From: 2-01-FULL-39-10-A sp964525395
Lineage (GTDB): Bacteria; Patescibacteriota; Microgenomatia; Levybacterales; UBA12049
Length of the DNA stretch: 24,440 bases
NCBI GenBank assembly: GCA_964525395.1
Contig: CAZGGU010000014.1
Location: 1 to 24,440 of the forward strand
Direction: 5' to 3'
The notes under the pieces are model-generated. The model made no database searches and had not been told where the DNA came from. It was given only the letters and a program-made list of their open reading frames with translations. The translations under genes and the position numbers were made by a program. Every line of letters begins with the position of its first letter. Position 1 is the first letter of the stretch. Below, in pieces: positions 11,773 through 19,853 of the stretch.

Positions 11773-14646
11773 ATGGATAAAATAATCATTAAAGGAGCAC
11801 GGGAACACAACCTCAAAAATGTAGATTTGGAACTTCCAAAAAATAAATTGGTGGTGTTCACTGGACTCTCTGGATCAGGAAAATCTTCGCTCGCTTTTGA
11901 CACTATTTATGCTGAAGGCCAGAGAAGATATGTAGAAAGCCTTTCTTCATACGCAAGGCAGTTTTTAGGTGTGATGAAAAAGCCAGATGTGGACCTTATC
12001 GAAGGACTATCTCCAGCTATCTCAATTGATCAGAAATCAACTTCTAGAAATCCTAGGTCTACTGTTGGAACGGTCACGGAAATTTATGACTATATGAGAC
12101 TTCTTTTTGCTCGAATAGGGCATCCTCATTGTCCGAATTGTGGCAGAGAAATTGCTAGTCTCGCTCCTGAACAGGTTACTGATTTAATTATGAATTTCCA
12201 GCCTATGTCAGGAGAAAAAATTGTACGTGCCATGATTCTAGCACCACTAGTTAAAGACAGAAAAGGAGAATATGGCCAGCTTTTTGAAGATTTAAGAAAG
12301 AGAGGATATAAACAGGCTAGAGTAGACGGAAGAATTTATGACCTTTCTGAGGATCTAATCCTTATTAAAACGAATAAACACTCAATTGAAGCAGTAATTG
12401 ATAAGCTCACGCTTTCCAAAGATACAGATCGGAATAGAGTCTCTACTGACGTAGAACAAGGCTTGCGAATGGGAGAGGGCGAGCTAATCCTTTCTGTGAT
12501 TAAAGATAAAGGTTTTGAGATTCCTGAAACTCCAAAAGAAATGGAGGATCATTTGTATTCCACAAAATTTTCTTGCCCAGTTTGTAATATATCCATCTCT
12601 GAGGTAGAACCAAGAATCTTTTCTTTTAATACTCCACATGGAGCATGCCCGAATTGTAATGGACTTGGGAATATCCTTACAGTAGACCGTGATTTAGTAT
12701 TTAACGATAACCTTTCCATCATGGAAGGCGGAATATTACCTTTTTCAAATTTACTCTCTCACGATACTTGGTTTACGAGAACCTTTAAAACTTTTGCTGA
12801 TAATAATGGGATTCCTCTTAGCCTGCGTTTGTCAGAAGTTCCAGATGAAAAGAAAGATCTTTTATTAAAAGGTACAGGAGACCGAGAATACCATGTAAAA
12901 GGAGAAAATAGATGGGGAAGAAATACATCCATCTCGGAAACATTTCCTGGAATTCTTGAAGAACTTAAACAAAGATACCAAAATACAGACTCCATGTTTT
13001 TTAAAGCACAGGTAGAGAAATTCATGAGGTATGAGACCTGCCCGAGCTGTAATGGCTCTAGACTTAAAAAAGAGGCACTCTCAGTAACTATTCAGGATAA
13101 ATCGATCGTTGAAGTATGTGACATGCCGATAGATAAAGCACTAGAATTCATTTCGAGTCTTTCCAAATCTATTTCTGATCGAGAAAACACCATCGGGCGC
13201 TTAATTCTTAAAGAAATTAATCAAAGATTAGAGTTTTTAAGTAACGTAGGACTAGATTATCTTACTCTTTCTCGTGGAGCGGCTACACTAGCTGGTGGAG
13301 AAGCGCAGAGAATTCGATTGGCTTCGCAAATTGGCTCAGGTCTTACAGGTGTGCTCTACGTTTTGGATGAACCATCGATCGGACTCCATCAAAGAGATAA
13401 TCAAAAGCTCATCGAAACACTAAAGAAGCTCAAGAATTTAGGAAACACAGTTCTGGTTGTAGAGCATGATGAAGAAACCATGGAAGCGTCAGATTATATC
13501 GTAGATTTTGGACCTGCAGCTGGGGCTGGGGGTGGAGAAGTAATTTTCAAAGGCACTGTGGAAGAAATGAAAGCAGACAAAGATTCGCTAACTGGTAAAT
13601 ATCTGTCTGGCGAAAAAGTCATAAAAGTGGACAAGAAGCTTGAAAACGGAATAACAGGCAAAATTATTCTCTCAGGAGCTAAGGAACATAACCTTAAAAA
13701 TGTTGACGTAGAATTTCCTCTCGGAAAATTGGTAGTAGTAACAGGTGTTTCAGGTTCAGGAAAATCAACACTTATTAATGACATTCTGTACCATGGCTTG
13801 AAGCAGCTTGAAGACCCATTCCACAGAGAAAAACCTGGAGAACATTTGGCCATTCAGGGATATGAGGACATCAAGCATATTTACTCAATTGATCAGTCAC
13901 CTATAGGACGAACACCAAGGAGTAACCCTGTAACTTATACAGGAGCATTTAATTACATTAGAGAAATTTTCGCCAAAACTAAAGATGCAAAATTAAAAGG
14001 TTATGGTCCTGGAAGATTTTCTTTCAACGTAAAAGGCGGACGTTGTGAGGCATGCGAAGGAGAAGGACAAATTAAAATTGAAATGCAGTTTTTACCAGAT
14101 GTTTATGTAACTTGTGAAGTCTGTGAGGGAAAACAATACAACAAAGAAGCATTAGAAGTCTTATTTAATGGTAAAAATATTTCAGACGTTCTGAATATGA
14201 GTGTTTATGAAGCACTTAATTTCTTTAGTTTCGTTCCAGCGCTTGCGAATAGGCTTCAAACTTTAAATGATGTAGGACTCTCCTATGTGAAATTAGGTCA
14301 GCCAGCTCCTACTCTTTCTGGCGGAGAAGCACAAAGGGTGAAATTGGCTTCCGAATTATCCAAGCGAGGTTCAAATAGTCTGTATCTTTTGGATGAGCCT
14401 ACATCAGGACTCCATTTTGCAGATCTGGAAAAATTATTACATGTGCTCAGAAAATTAGTTGATCAGGGTAATACAGTTATTGTGATTGAACATAATTTAG
14501 ACATAATTAAAAACGCAGATCATATTATCGATCTTGGTCCTGACGGTGGAGAAAAAGGTGGAAGAATTGTCGCTACTGGTACGCCAAAAGAAGTTGCAGA
14601 GGTTCCTGAGTCTTATACAGGTCAGTTCTTAAAAAAACTTGTCTAA
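11773..14646 (+). CDS. uvrA: excinuclease ABC subunit A (UvrA)
   Basis: This is a full-length UvrA (957 residues; E. coli 940), the damage-sensing ATPase of nucleotide excision repair. It dimerises, loads UvrB and is then released. Two ABC modules are visible. The first has Walker A GLSGSGKSS (31-39), a zinc-binding CPNCGRE, the UvrB-binding region, CPVC...CPNC, a signature LAGGEAQRIRLA and Walker B LYVLDEPSIGLH. The second has Walker A GVSGSGKST, CEACEGEG...CEVCEG zinc ligands, LSGGEAQRVKLA and LYLLDEPTSGLH. All ATPase and zinc motifs look intact. It is followed 44 bases later by the transglutaminase-fold gene and then uvrC, so repair genes flank an envelope gene. uvrB is not in the window. 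Confidence 0.97.
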   Translation: MDKIIIKGAREHNLKNVDLELPKNKLVVFTGLSGSGKSSLAFDTIYAEGQRRYVESLSSYARQFLGVMKKPDVDLIEGLSPAISIDQKSTSRNPRSTVGTVTEIYDYMRLLFARIGHPHCPNCGREIASLAPEQVTDLIMNFQPMSGEKIVRAMILAPLVKDRKGEYGQLFEDLRKRGYKQARVDGRIYDLSEDLILIKTNKHSIEAVIDKLTLSKDTDRNRVSTDVEQGLRMGEGELILSVIKDKGFEIPETPKEMEDHLYSTKFSCPVCNISISEVEPRIFSFNTPHGACPNCNGLGNILTVDRDLVFNDNLSIMEGGILPFSNLLSHDTWFTRTFKTFADNNGIPLSLRLSEVPDEKKDLLLKGTGDREYHVKGENRWGRNTSISETFPGILEELKQRYQNTDSMFFKAQVEKFMRYETCPSCNGSRLKKEALSVTIQDKSIVEVCDMPIDKALEFISSLSKSISDRENTIGRLILKEINQRLEFLSNVGLDYLTLSRGAATLAGGEAQRIRLASQIGSGLTGVLYVLDEPSIGLHQRDNQKLIETLKKLKNLGNTVLVVEHDEETMEASDYIVDFGPAAGAGGGEVIFKGTVEEMKADKDSLTGKYLSGEKVIKVDKKLENGITGKIILSGAKEHNLKNVDVEFPLGKLVVVTGVSGSGKSTLINDILYHGLKQLEDPFHREKPGEHLAIQGYEDIKHIYSIDQSPIGRTPRSNPVTYTGAFNYIREIFAKTKDAKLKGYGPGRFSFNVKGGRCEACEGEGQIKIEMQFLPDVYVTCEVCEGKQYNKEALEVLFNGKNISDVLNMSVYEALNFFSFVPALANRLQTLNDVGLSYVKLGQPAPTLSGGEAQRVKLASELSKRGSNSLYLLDEPTSGLHFADLEKLLHVLRKLVDQGNTVIVIEHNLDIIKNADHIIDLGPDGGEKGGRIVATGTPKEVAEVPESYTGQFLKKLV

Positions 14647-14690
14647 TTAATGGTGATTTTTGATAATTTTATGGTGAGCTTGTCGAATCC

Positions 14691-16451
14691 ATGAAGAGAT
14701 TTTTACTCTTTTTTGTATTACTTTTTCTAATTTTTTCAGGAAAAGCCTTAGCTTCTGAAAAATTTGATACCTCTGTTTCTTCTATTTACAATATCTATGA
14801 AAATGATCCCACCGAAGTTATTTGGAATTTCAAAATAAAAAACAAAACCTCAGAGACGATAGTTTCAAAATATAAACTATTTATTAATTATTCAGATGCA
14901 TTTAATATTTCTGTGACAGATATAAAAGGGAAGGTTAATTTCGCATCGAAGAAAGAAAAGAATGGACGAGAATTGACACTGGATTTTGATAATAAGGTAG
15001 CAGGCGTTAATAAAGAAAAAGATTTTCAAGTTAAGTTTAATTCTAAAGAAATTTATAAAGAATTAGATACAAAAAAAGAGGTAAATATAAATAGAGTAGC
15101 TAGTTCTGAAAGTTTTAAAACCAGTTCTGCCGAGGTAAATTTACCAGATTCGTTTTCTGACAATCTAACAATTCTTCCAGAGCCAGATAAAAAAAGCGCT
15201 AATAAATTTACTTTTAATAATCTTGGGTCTGGGATAAAAATTCTAAATACTTTATCTAGAGTTTATGATTTAAAGCTAAACTATCATCTTTATAATCAAA
15301 ATTTATTTGCGAGAAAAATGGAGATTGCGATTCCTAGTGATAACTCATATCAAGAAGTATTCATTCAGAGAATTGAGCCTCAGCCTGAGAATATTAGAGT
15401 CGATGAAGATGGAAATTATCTGGCAAGCTTCATATTAAAGCCTTCCAAGAAGCTTAATGTAAAAGTAAACGAAAAAGTAAAAATTAGACTTACTCCCGAT
15501 CTTTCTGAAACTTATAATTTTGACTCGAACACACTAGTAAGTGAAAAGAAATTTTGGGAAGTAAATCATCCGAAAATCAAAAGCTTGGCCAAAAATAAAT
15601 CAGTTGATCAAATTTATTCATGGATAATCAGTAATTTTAAATATACTTCTGCTCCGAATGCTAGATCTGGCGCTGTTGAATCAATTGGAAGCAATGAAGG
15701 CAGAACTAGTGCTGATTTCGTAGACGCTTTCATTGCATTATCTCGCGCAAGCGGTATTCCAGCAAGACAGTTACAAGGATTTTTAGTAAGTCCTTCCACG
15801 CTTTCTTCAAAAAGCGATGAGCTACATGTTTGGGCACAGTACTTCGATGATAAATCTAAAAAATGGATTCAAGTGGATCCGGCTTTAAATAAAGCTAGTG
15901 GATTTGACTATTTTTCTAATTGGGACTTAGATCATATAGCTTTTGTTACGAACGGAATTGACAGCATAAATCCCAAACCTGCCGGAACTTATAAAATCAA
16001 TAATTCAAAAGATATAGTCATTGAAAGATCTCAGCAATTCGGTCTTCCCAAACCTCAGATTAAAATCCGAACGGAATTTAATGATCCCTACTTTGGAGGT
16101 AGAGAAATAAGAGGAAAAATCTATTTTAAAAATGTTACTGGCGCGAAAATTGCTTCACAAAAATTTGTTTTACAGTCAAATATTCTTAATCCAGATATGC
16201 AGAGTCTAGAAATTCCCATCATTCCTCCGTATGGAGAAGTGGCAGTGGGGGTAAAATTTGTCGCACGTCCTCTTTTGACAAATGAGGTCGATACCTTTAA
16301 AATTACACTCGGTGAAAATACTCTTTCTGAAAATGTTCAGATTTTACCAATATACCGCGATAAAAATTTAATTATAATCATATTTTTAGGAGCATTTAGT
16401 GTTATTACGATCACAATATTCATCATTGCCAGACGAGCCAGGCATTTATAA
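14691..16451 (+). CDS. membrane-anchored transglutaminase-fold protein, catalytic Cys replaced by Ser
   Basis: This 586-residue exported protein has a signal peptide (1-21, ending near ALA), a long beta-rich N-terminal region (about 25-290), a transglutaminase-like core (about 300-410), a further beta domain, and a C-terminal membrane helix (about 557-580) with the basic tail RRARHL. The core has the family pattern ADFVDAFIALSRASGIPARQ, then HVWAQYF, then WIQVDPAL, giving His379 and Asp396 at the right spacing. The residue where the catalytic Cys normally sits is Ser340 (RTSADF). It may be catalytically dead or altered, acting as a binding scaffold. Known relatives are bacterial exported proteases or crosslinkers. 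Substrate here is unknown. uvrC starts 53 bases before its end in another frame. Confidence 0.82.
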   Translation: MKRFLLFFVLLFLIFSGKALASEKFDTSVSSIYNIYENDPTEVIWNFKIKNKTSETIVSKYKLFINYSDAFNISVTDIKGKVNFASKKEKNGRELTLDFDNKVAGVNKEKDFQVKFNSKEIYKELDTKKEVNINRVASSESFKTSSAEVNLPDSFSDNLTILPEPDKKSANKFTFNNLGSGIKILNTLSRVYDLKLNYHLYNQNLFARKMEIAIPSDNSYQEVFIQRIEPQPENIRVDEDGNYLASFILKPSKKLNVKVNEKVKIRLTPDLSETYNFDSNTLVSEKKFWEVNHPKIKSLAKNKSVDQIYSWIISNFKYTSAPNARSGAVESIGSNEGRTSADFVDAFIALSRASGIPARQLQGFLVSPSTLSSKSDELHVWAQYFDDKSKKWIQVDPALNKASGFDYFSNWDLDHIAFVTNGIDSINPKPAGTYKINNSKDIVIERSQQFGLPKPQIKIRTEFNDPYFGGREIRGKIYFKNVTGAKIASQKFVLQSNILNPDMQSLEIPIIPPYGEVAVGVKFVARPLLTNEVDTFKITLGENTLSENVQILPIYRDKNLIIIIFLGAFSVITITIFIIARRARHL

Positions 16452-17688
16452 ATACTTCGATAAAAACGGAGAACTTCTTTACGTGGGAAAGGCCAAAAGC
16501 CTTAAAAAACGCGTATCTTCATATTTTACGAATAAAGATTTAGGCACCAAAACACAGGCTTTGGTTTCTCAGATCGACTCAATAGAATATATTTTTGTTA
16601 ATTCAGAGTTAGAGTCGTTAATTTTAGAAGCCAATCAAATTAAAAAGTATAATCCTAAATATAATTCTAAACTTACTGATGGAAAAAGTTATTTAAGGAT
16701 TAAGATTACGATTAAGGATGATGCACCAAAAGTTTTACTAGCCAGAAATGAAAATTTAAAAAACTCAATTTATTTTGGACCTTTTCCAAATTCAAGTGAT
16801 GTTAAATTGGTTTTAAAACTTATTCGAAAAATCTTTCCATTTCAATCTGTTCAGAATCATGCCAAGAGGCATTGTCTTTACTTTCATATCGGGCTTTGTC
16901 CGTGCCCGCCAATGTTTAAGACTGAGGAGGAGTTTAAGGAATATAAAAATAATATTAAGCATTTAGTTAAATTTCTCGAAGGTGATACGAAGGCTGTTAT
17001 TAAAGATTTAGAAACAGAAAGAAATGAGCTTGCAGCTCAAGAAAATTTTGAAAAAGCTGAAGATGTGCAGAAAAAAATTAATGCGATAAATCTCATTACA
17101 CTTCCTACTTCTAATCCTTTTGAATACGATATCAATCCTAATTTTCGCTCAGACTTAAGGACTAAAGAGCTTGAGGAACTGAAAAGTGTTCTTCTAGAAA
17201 ATGGCGTTAATGTGGCGGATCTAAAAAGAATCGAGTGTTATGATATTTCCAATATTTCTGGAAAATTCGCCGTTGGATCTATGGTGGTTTTAACCGATGG
17301 AGAAATAGATAAATCTCAGTATAGAAGATTCCAGATTAAGCGTCCGCCCAAAGTCGTTCCGAATGATTTTGCTATGATGCGAGAAGTGATAAAAAGGAGA
17401 CTTACTCATAAAGAATGGGGATGGCCAAGTCTAATTGTGGTAGATGGAGGAAAAGGTCAAATCACTTCAGCTTTGAAGGCGATGTTTGAATCGAATGAAA
17501 ATGTTCCCTTAATTGGTATTGCTAAACGTGAGGAGCTTCTTATCACTACTGACTTTAAAGTGATAAGGCTTTCAAAGAAATCCGGAGCTTTAATTTTGGT
17601 AAGGCGGATAAGAGATGAAGCTCATAGATTCGCAATCACTTATCACAGGAAGTTACGTGCTAAGTATTCTTTGAAGACTTTAGAATAA
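16399..17688 (+). CDS. uvrC: excinuclease ABC subunit C (UvrC), short form lacking HhH domain
   Basis: UvrC makes the 3' and 5' incisions around a lesion bound by UvrB. This version has 429 residues (E. coli about 610). The GIY-YIG nuclease is at 14-95 (GIY 15-17, YVG 28-30, Arg38). A Cys cluster CLYFHIGLCPC has C-x7-C-x-C rather than the usual C-x7-C-x3-C. The UvrB-binding UVR helix pair (ELAAQENFEKAEDVQKK) follows. The RNase H-like domain keeps YDISN, VVDGGKGQ and DEAHRFA. The protein ends at the point where the tandem helix-hairpin-helix normally begins, and no HhH is seen in other frames downstream. GTG 16399 lies inside the upstream gene. It is the only in-frame start that includes the full GIY motif. 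Confidence 0.93.
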   Translation: MLLRSQYSSLPDEPGIYKYFDKNGELLYVGKAKSLKKRVSSYFTNKDLGTKTQALVSQIDSIEYIFVNSELESLILEANQIKKYNPKYNSKLTDGKSYLRIKITIKDDAPKVLLARNENLKNSIYFGPFPNSSDVKLVLKLIRKIFPFQSVQNHAKRHCLYFHIGLCPCPPMFKTEEEFKEYKNNIKHLVKFLEGDTKAVIKDLETERNELAAQENFEKAEDVQKKINAINLITLPTSNPFEYDINPNFRSDLRTKELEELKSVLLENGVNVADLKRIECYDISNISGKFAVGSMVVLTDGEIDKSQYRRFQIKRPPKVVPNDFAMMREVIKRRLTHKEWGWPSLIVVDGGKGQITSALKAMFESNENVPLIGIAKREELLITTDFKVIRLSKKSGALILVRRIRDEAHRFAITYHRKLRAKYSLKTLE

Positions 17689-17700
17689 GTCACTGCAAAG

Positions 17701-17729
17701 TGCTACAAGCCATTAGCTATATGCTATAC
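17701..17729. repeat. short intergenic repeat motif (TGCTACAAGC family)
   Basis: TGCTACAAGC (17701-17710) also occurs at 11721-11730, and both places continue in related strings of TAGCTA/GCTAC/TTACTTGC character. Here it fills the 42-base gap between convergent uvrC and the solute-binding gene. It may belong to a small dispersed intergenic repeat family. Confidence 0.45.
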
Positions 17730-17730
17730 G

Positions 17731-19101
17731 TTACTTGCGGCTTAGAGTGTAGGTGTAAGGAAAGTAAAGGAAAGCGGCTGGCATATCGTCGATTAAGTAC
17801 TTCTGAAAATCCAAATATAAATTTTTTCGCTCAGTAGGATTTGATGTTCTTCGTCCGTCTTCAAGCAATTTATCGATTCTTAGATTTCTGTAATTAGTGA
17901 TATTGCTTGCTTGCCCTGTATGCCAGATGGAATATTGATCAGGATCTTTTAGCACAGGAAATTCTCCTAGATAAGCTTGATAGTCTGAAGGCACGCCGTC
18001 TACTTGAGTAATCTGAGTTTCTATTCCTAGTTTCTTCCAATGCACAGCAATGTTATCCGCCACTTTTCTGTAAGGTGGATTAACTTTTAGTTCAATGCGA
18101 AGTTTACCACTATTAGATGCATCAGATTCTTCAAGCATCTGTTTGGCATACTCTAAATCCTTTTTATAATTTGTGCTGGTGTCGCTTACCCAGAAGTTGG
18201 GAGGATATGGGACATAAGTTCTTTTTCCTTCCTCAAATCTATCAGGAAGTGAATATGCTAAGGCTTTTCGGAGTTTTTTATCTGAAATTAAAGGATCACG
18301 ATTATTAAAAAAGATTGTGGCAATCTTATTTTCGTTAATTTCTTTTTTAATTTTTGTATTTTTAAATCTATCAAAAGAAAGGGTGTCTGTGTAGTCAAGA
18401 TTGTTAATATCATTTATTTGAGTCACAGCTCCCAAAGAATAAGCATCTTTTAAAGCTTTTTGGGTTGGATAAAATTCATATTTAATCTTGTCCTTAGTCT
18501 TAACATTTTGGAGTTCTACAAATTCTAAAAATCCTCCAGAGCTTTTTATATCTTTTATTTTATAATCCGAAACTCCGGTATAATTATCTTTATAAATTTT
18601 ATGATTAGCTAAAGTCACAAGGAATGGTGAATATTTATCTTTAAGCTTAAAGATAATTACTGATTTTGCTGGTTTTTCTATTGTTACTCCTTCGAAGTTA
18701 TATTTAATTTTTGAAGAGTCTAATTTTTCACCATCGGTAAAGAAAACATCATCCTTCAAATAGAAAATGTAAGTCTTTCCGTCATCTTTTATATCCCAGG
18801 ACTTAGCGATATCAGGTGCTATTCTGCCGTCAGGCAGAACTTTGGTGAGTCCTCTGGAGGTTTTATCTAAAATGAAATCTGGGAGTTGATCTGGAAATTG
18901 TTCTGCAGAATAAATTCCTGCAATTCCAATTGTTTGATTATGATTATTGGGTAGGAAAGTAGCGATATGTTTTCTATTTAAGAATATTAAAGTGAAAAGA
19001 ATTAAAAAGATTAAAAGAGCTAAGGCAATAAATTTTCCCCACTTTTTTAAATAAGCGCGAAGCAGCCAAAATATTAATCTTTTTCTTTTTAAAAAAACCA
19101 T
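17731..19101 (-). CDS. family 5 extracellular solute-binding protein (OppA/DppA-like), membrane-anchored
   Basis: This 456-residue protein belongs to the peptide/nickel ABC transporter solute-binding family. Diagnostic segments are a GRIAPDIAKSWDIKDDGKTY block followed by FYLKDDVFFTDGEKL (about 92-126), an RKALAYSLPD helix (about 270-279), and the C-terminal NLYLDFQKYLIDDMPAAFLYFP. The N-terminus is a basic segment plus one uncleaved helix (about 22-42), with no lipobox Cys, so it is anchored by a signal anchor rather than lipid. It stops at YTYTLSRK, somewhat shorter than typical OppA proteins (about 530), so the last lobe segment may be missing. No permease or ATPase genes are nearby. The gene begins six bases after secG on the same strand, so they form an operon. 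Confidence 0.88.
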   Translation of the reverse strand: MVFLKRKRLIFWLLRAYLKKWGKFIALALLIFLILFTLIFLNRKHIATFLPNNHNQTIGIAGIYSAEQFPDQLPDFILDKTSRGLTKVLPDGRIAPDIAKSWDIKDDGKTYIFYLKDDVFFTDGEKLDSSKIKYNFEGVTIEKPAKSVIIFKLKDKYSPFLVTLANHKIYKDNYTGVSDYKIKDIKSSGGFLEFVELQNVKTKDKIKYEFYPTQKALKDAYSLGAVTQINDINNLDYTDTLSFDRFKNTKIKKEINENKIATIFFNNRDPLISDKKLRKALAYSLPDRFEEGKRTYVPYPPNFWVSDTSTNYKKDLEYAKQMLEESDASNSGKLRIELKVNPPYRKVADNIAVHWKKLGIETQITQVDGVPSDYQAYLGEFPVLKDPDQYSIWHTGQASNITNYRNLRIDKLLEDGRRTSNPTERKNLYLDFQKYLIDDMPAAFLYFPYTYTLSRK

Positions 19102-19107
19102 ACTTAG

Positions 19108-19320
19108 TTAGCGTGGTATAAGAAGTATAAGAGATAAAAGCGCGAATAGAATTGCTAAAACAATAGTGGCATAAACTAAAAACTTTTCTAAACTCCTTCT
19201 GGATCTGTATGATTCACCAGAACCACCGAAGCTGGCTGAAAGGCCTGAGCCTTGAACTTGGAGAAGAATCACAGCGATTAAAAGAACAGCCACTGTTATT
19301 TCTACGATATCTAAAATCAT
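19108..19320 (-). CDS. secG: preprotein translocase subunit SecG
   Basis: This 70-residue SecG has two membrane helices (about 5-23 and 49-68) joined by a cytoplasmic loop with the family's LLQVQGSGLSASFGGSGES pattern. SecG assists the SecYEG channel during export, which all the signal-peptide proteins of this window would need. ATG 19320 lies six bases after a TATAAT, a leaderless arrangement. The solute-binding gene follows six bases after its stop. Confidence 0.93.
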   Translation of the reverse strand: MILDIVEITVAVLLIAVILLQVQGSGLSASFGGSGESYRSRRSLEKFLVYATIVLAILFALLSLILLIPR

Positions 19321-19326
19321 AGCCTC

Positions 19327-19356
19327 ATTATACCTTGATTAGAGGCAGATTTGCAA
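19327..19356 (-). promoter_or_regulatory. leaderless secG promoter TTGCAA-18-TATAAT
   Basis: The minus strand has TTGCAA (19356-19351), 18 bases, TATAAT (19332-19327), then six bases (GAGGCT) to the ATG. GAGG lies too close to serve as a normal Shine-Dalgarno. Confidence 0.65.
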
Positions 19357-19365
19357 ATGATTTGA

Positions 19366-19767
19366 CTAGTCGGTTAGCCATTCGAAGAGGTTGATTATGA
19401 CTGAAAGAACAATTGCAGCGATTATAAAAGCAGTAAATGAGCCAAAGTGCATAACAGGAATAATAAATCCAGCGAAATTAAATCCATTAAATGTAAAAGG
19501 CACTACGGTCACGCTTGGTAAAAGAATTGTCAGAATATAGAGAAGTATCGTATTTATAAAGAATGAAAAAAATCCCAATGTGATTACATTTAAAGGAAGA
19601 GAAAATACACTAAGAATAGGTTTAAATACTTTGAACAAACCGGCCAAAATGAAGCCAGCAATCAGATATGTGAGAATATTACCCGTTATTACCACTCCGC
19701 CTAGGAAAATGGAAGTTAAATATAGAGCTAAACCGTCAAAAATAGTGTGTTTAAGAATGGATTTCAT
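19366..19767 (-). CDS. YvlD-like membrane protein (phage holin family IV fold)
   Basis: This 133-residue integral membrane protein has four hydrophobic segments and matches the 'phage holin family' DUF (YvlD type). The pattern is an N-terminal helix ending LGGVVITGN, then LIAGFILAGLFKVFKPIL, SLPLNVITLGFFSFFINTILL and a C-terminal helix before WLTD. Chromosomal members are common and are not phage holins. The function is unclear, though it may relate to envelope stress. Start choice: ATG 19767 gives MKSILKHTIFDGLALYL, typical of the family, and is eight bases after a -10 box. ATG 19773 and upstream TTG codons are alternatives. It is divergent from the DUF2130 gene. Confidence 0.82.
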   Translation of the reverse strand: MKSILKHTIFDGLALYLTSIFLGGVVITGNILTYLIAGFILAGLFKVFKPILSVFSLPLNVITLGFFSFFINTILLYILTILLPSVTVVPFTFNGFNFAGFIIPVMHFGSFTAFIIAAIVLSVIINLFEWLTD

Positions 19768-19775
19768 TAACATCA

Positions 19776-19804
19776 AGCGTAACAAATTATGTTTCCTGGG
19801 TCAA
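19776..19804 (-). promoter_or_regulatory. leaderless promoter TTGACC-17-TACGCT
   Basis: The minus strand has TTGACC (19804-19799), 17 bases, TACGCT (19781-19776), then eight bases to ATG 19767. The start site is predicted at or next to the A of ATG. Confidence 0.55.
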
Positions 19805-19813
19805 TTTGGTTCC

Positions 19814-19842
19814 TTGAAATAGAAGTCACTCCAGCGTATTAT
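19814..19842 (+). promoter_or_regulatory. promoter TTGAAA-17-TATTAT for the DUF2130 gene
   Basis: TTGAAA (19814-19819), 17 bases, TATTAT (19837-19842), 11 bases to ATG 19854. An overlapping TATATT (19840-19845) would leave eight. The leader is at most a few bases, back to back with the minus-strand promoter. Confidence 0.6.
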
Positions 19843-19853
19843 ATTTAGACTTT

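Noticed and set aside
19366..19767. Prophage lysis gene (holin)
   Set aside because: No other phage genes are nearby, and this chromosomal YvlD-type family is widespread outside phages.
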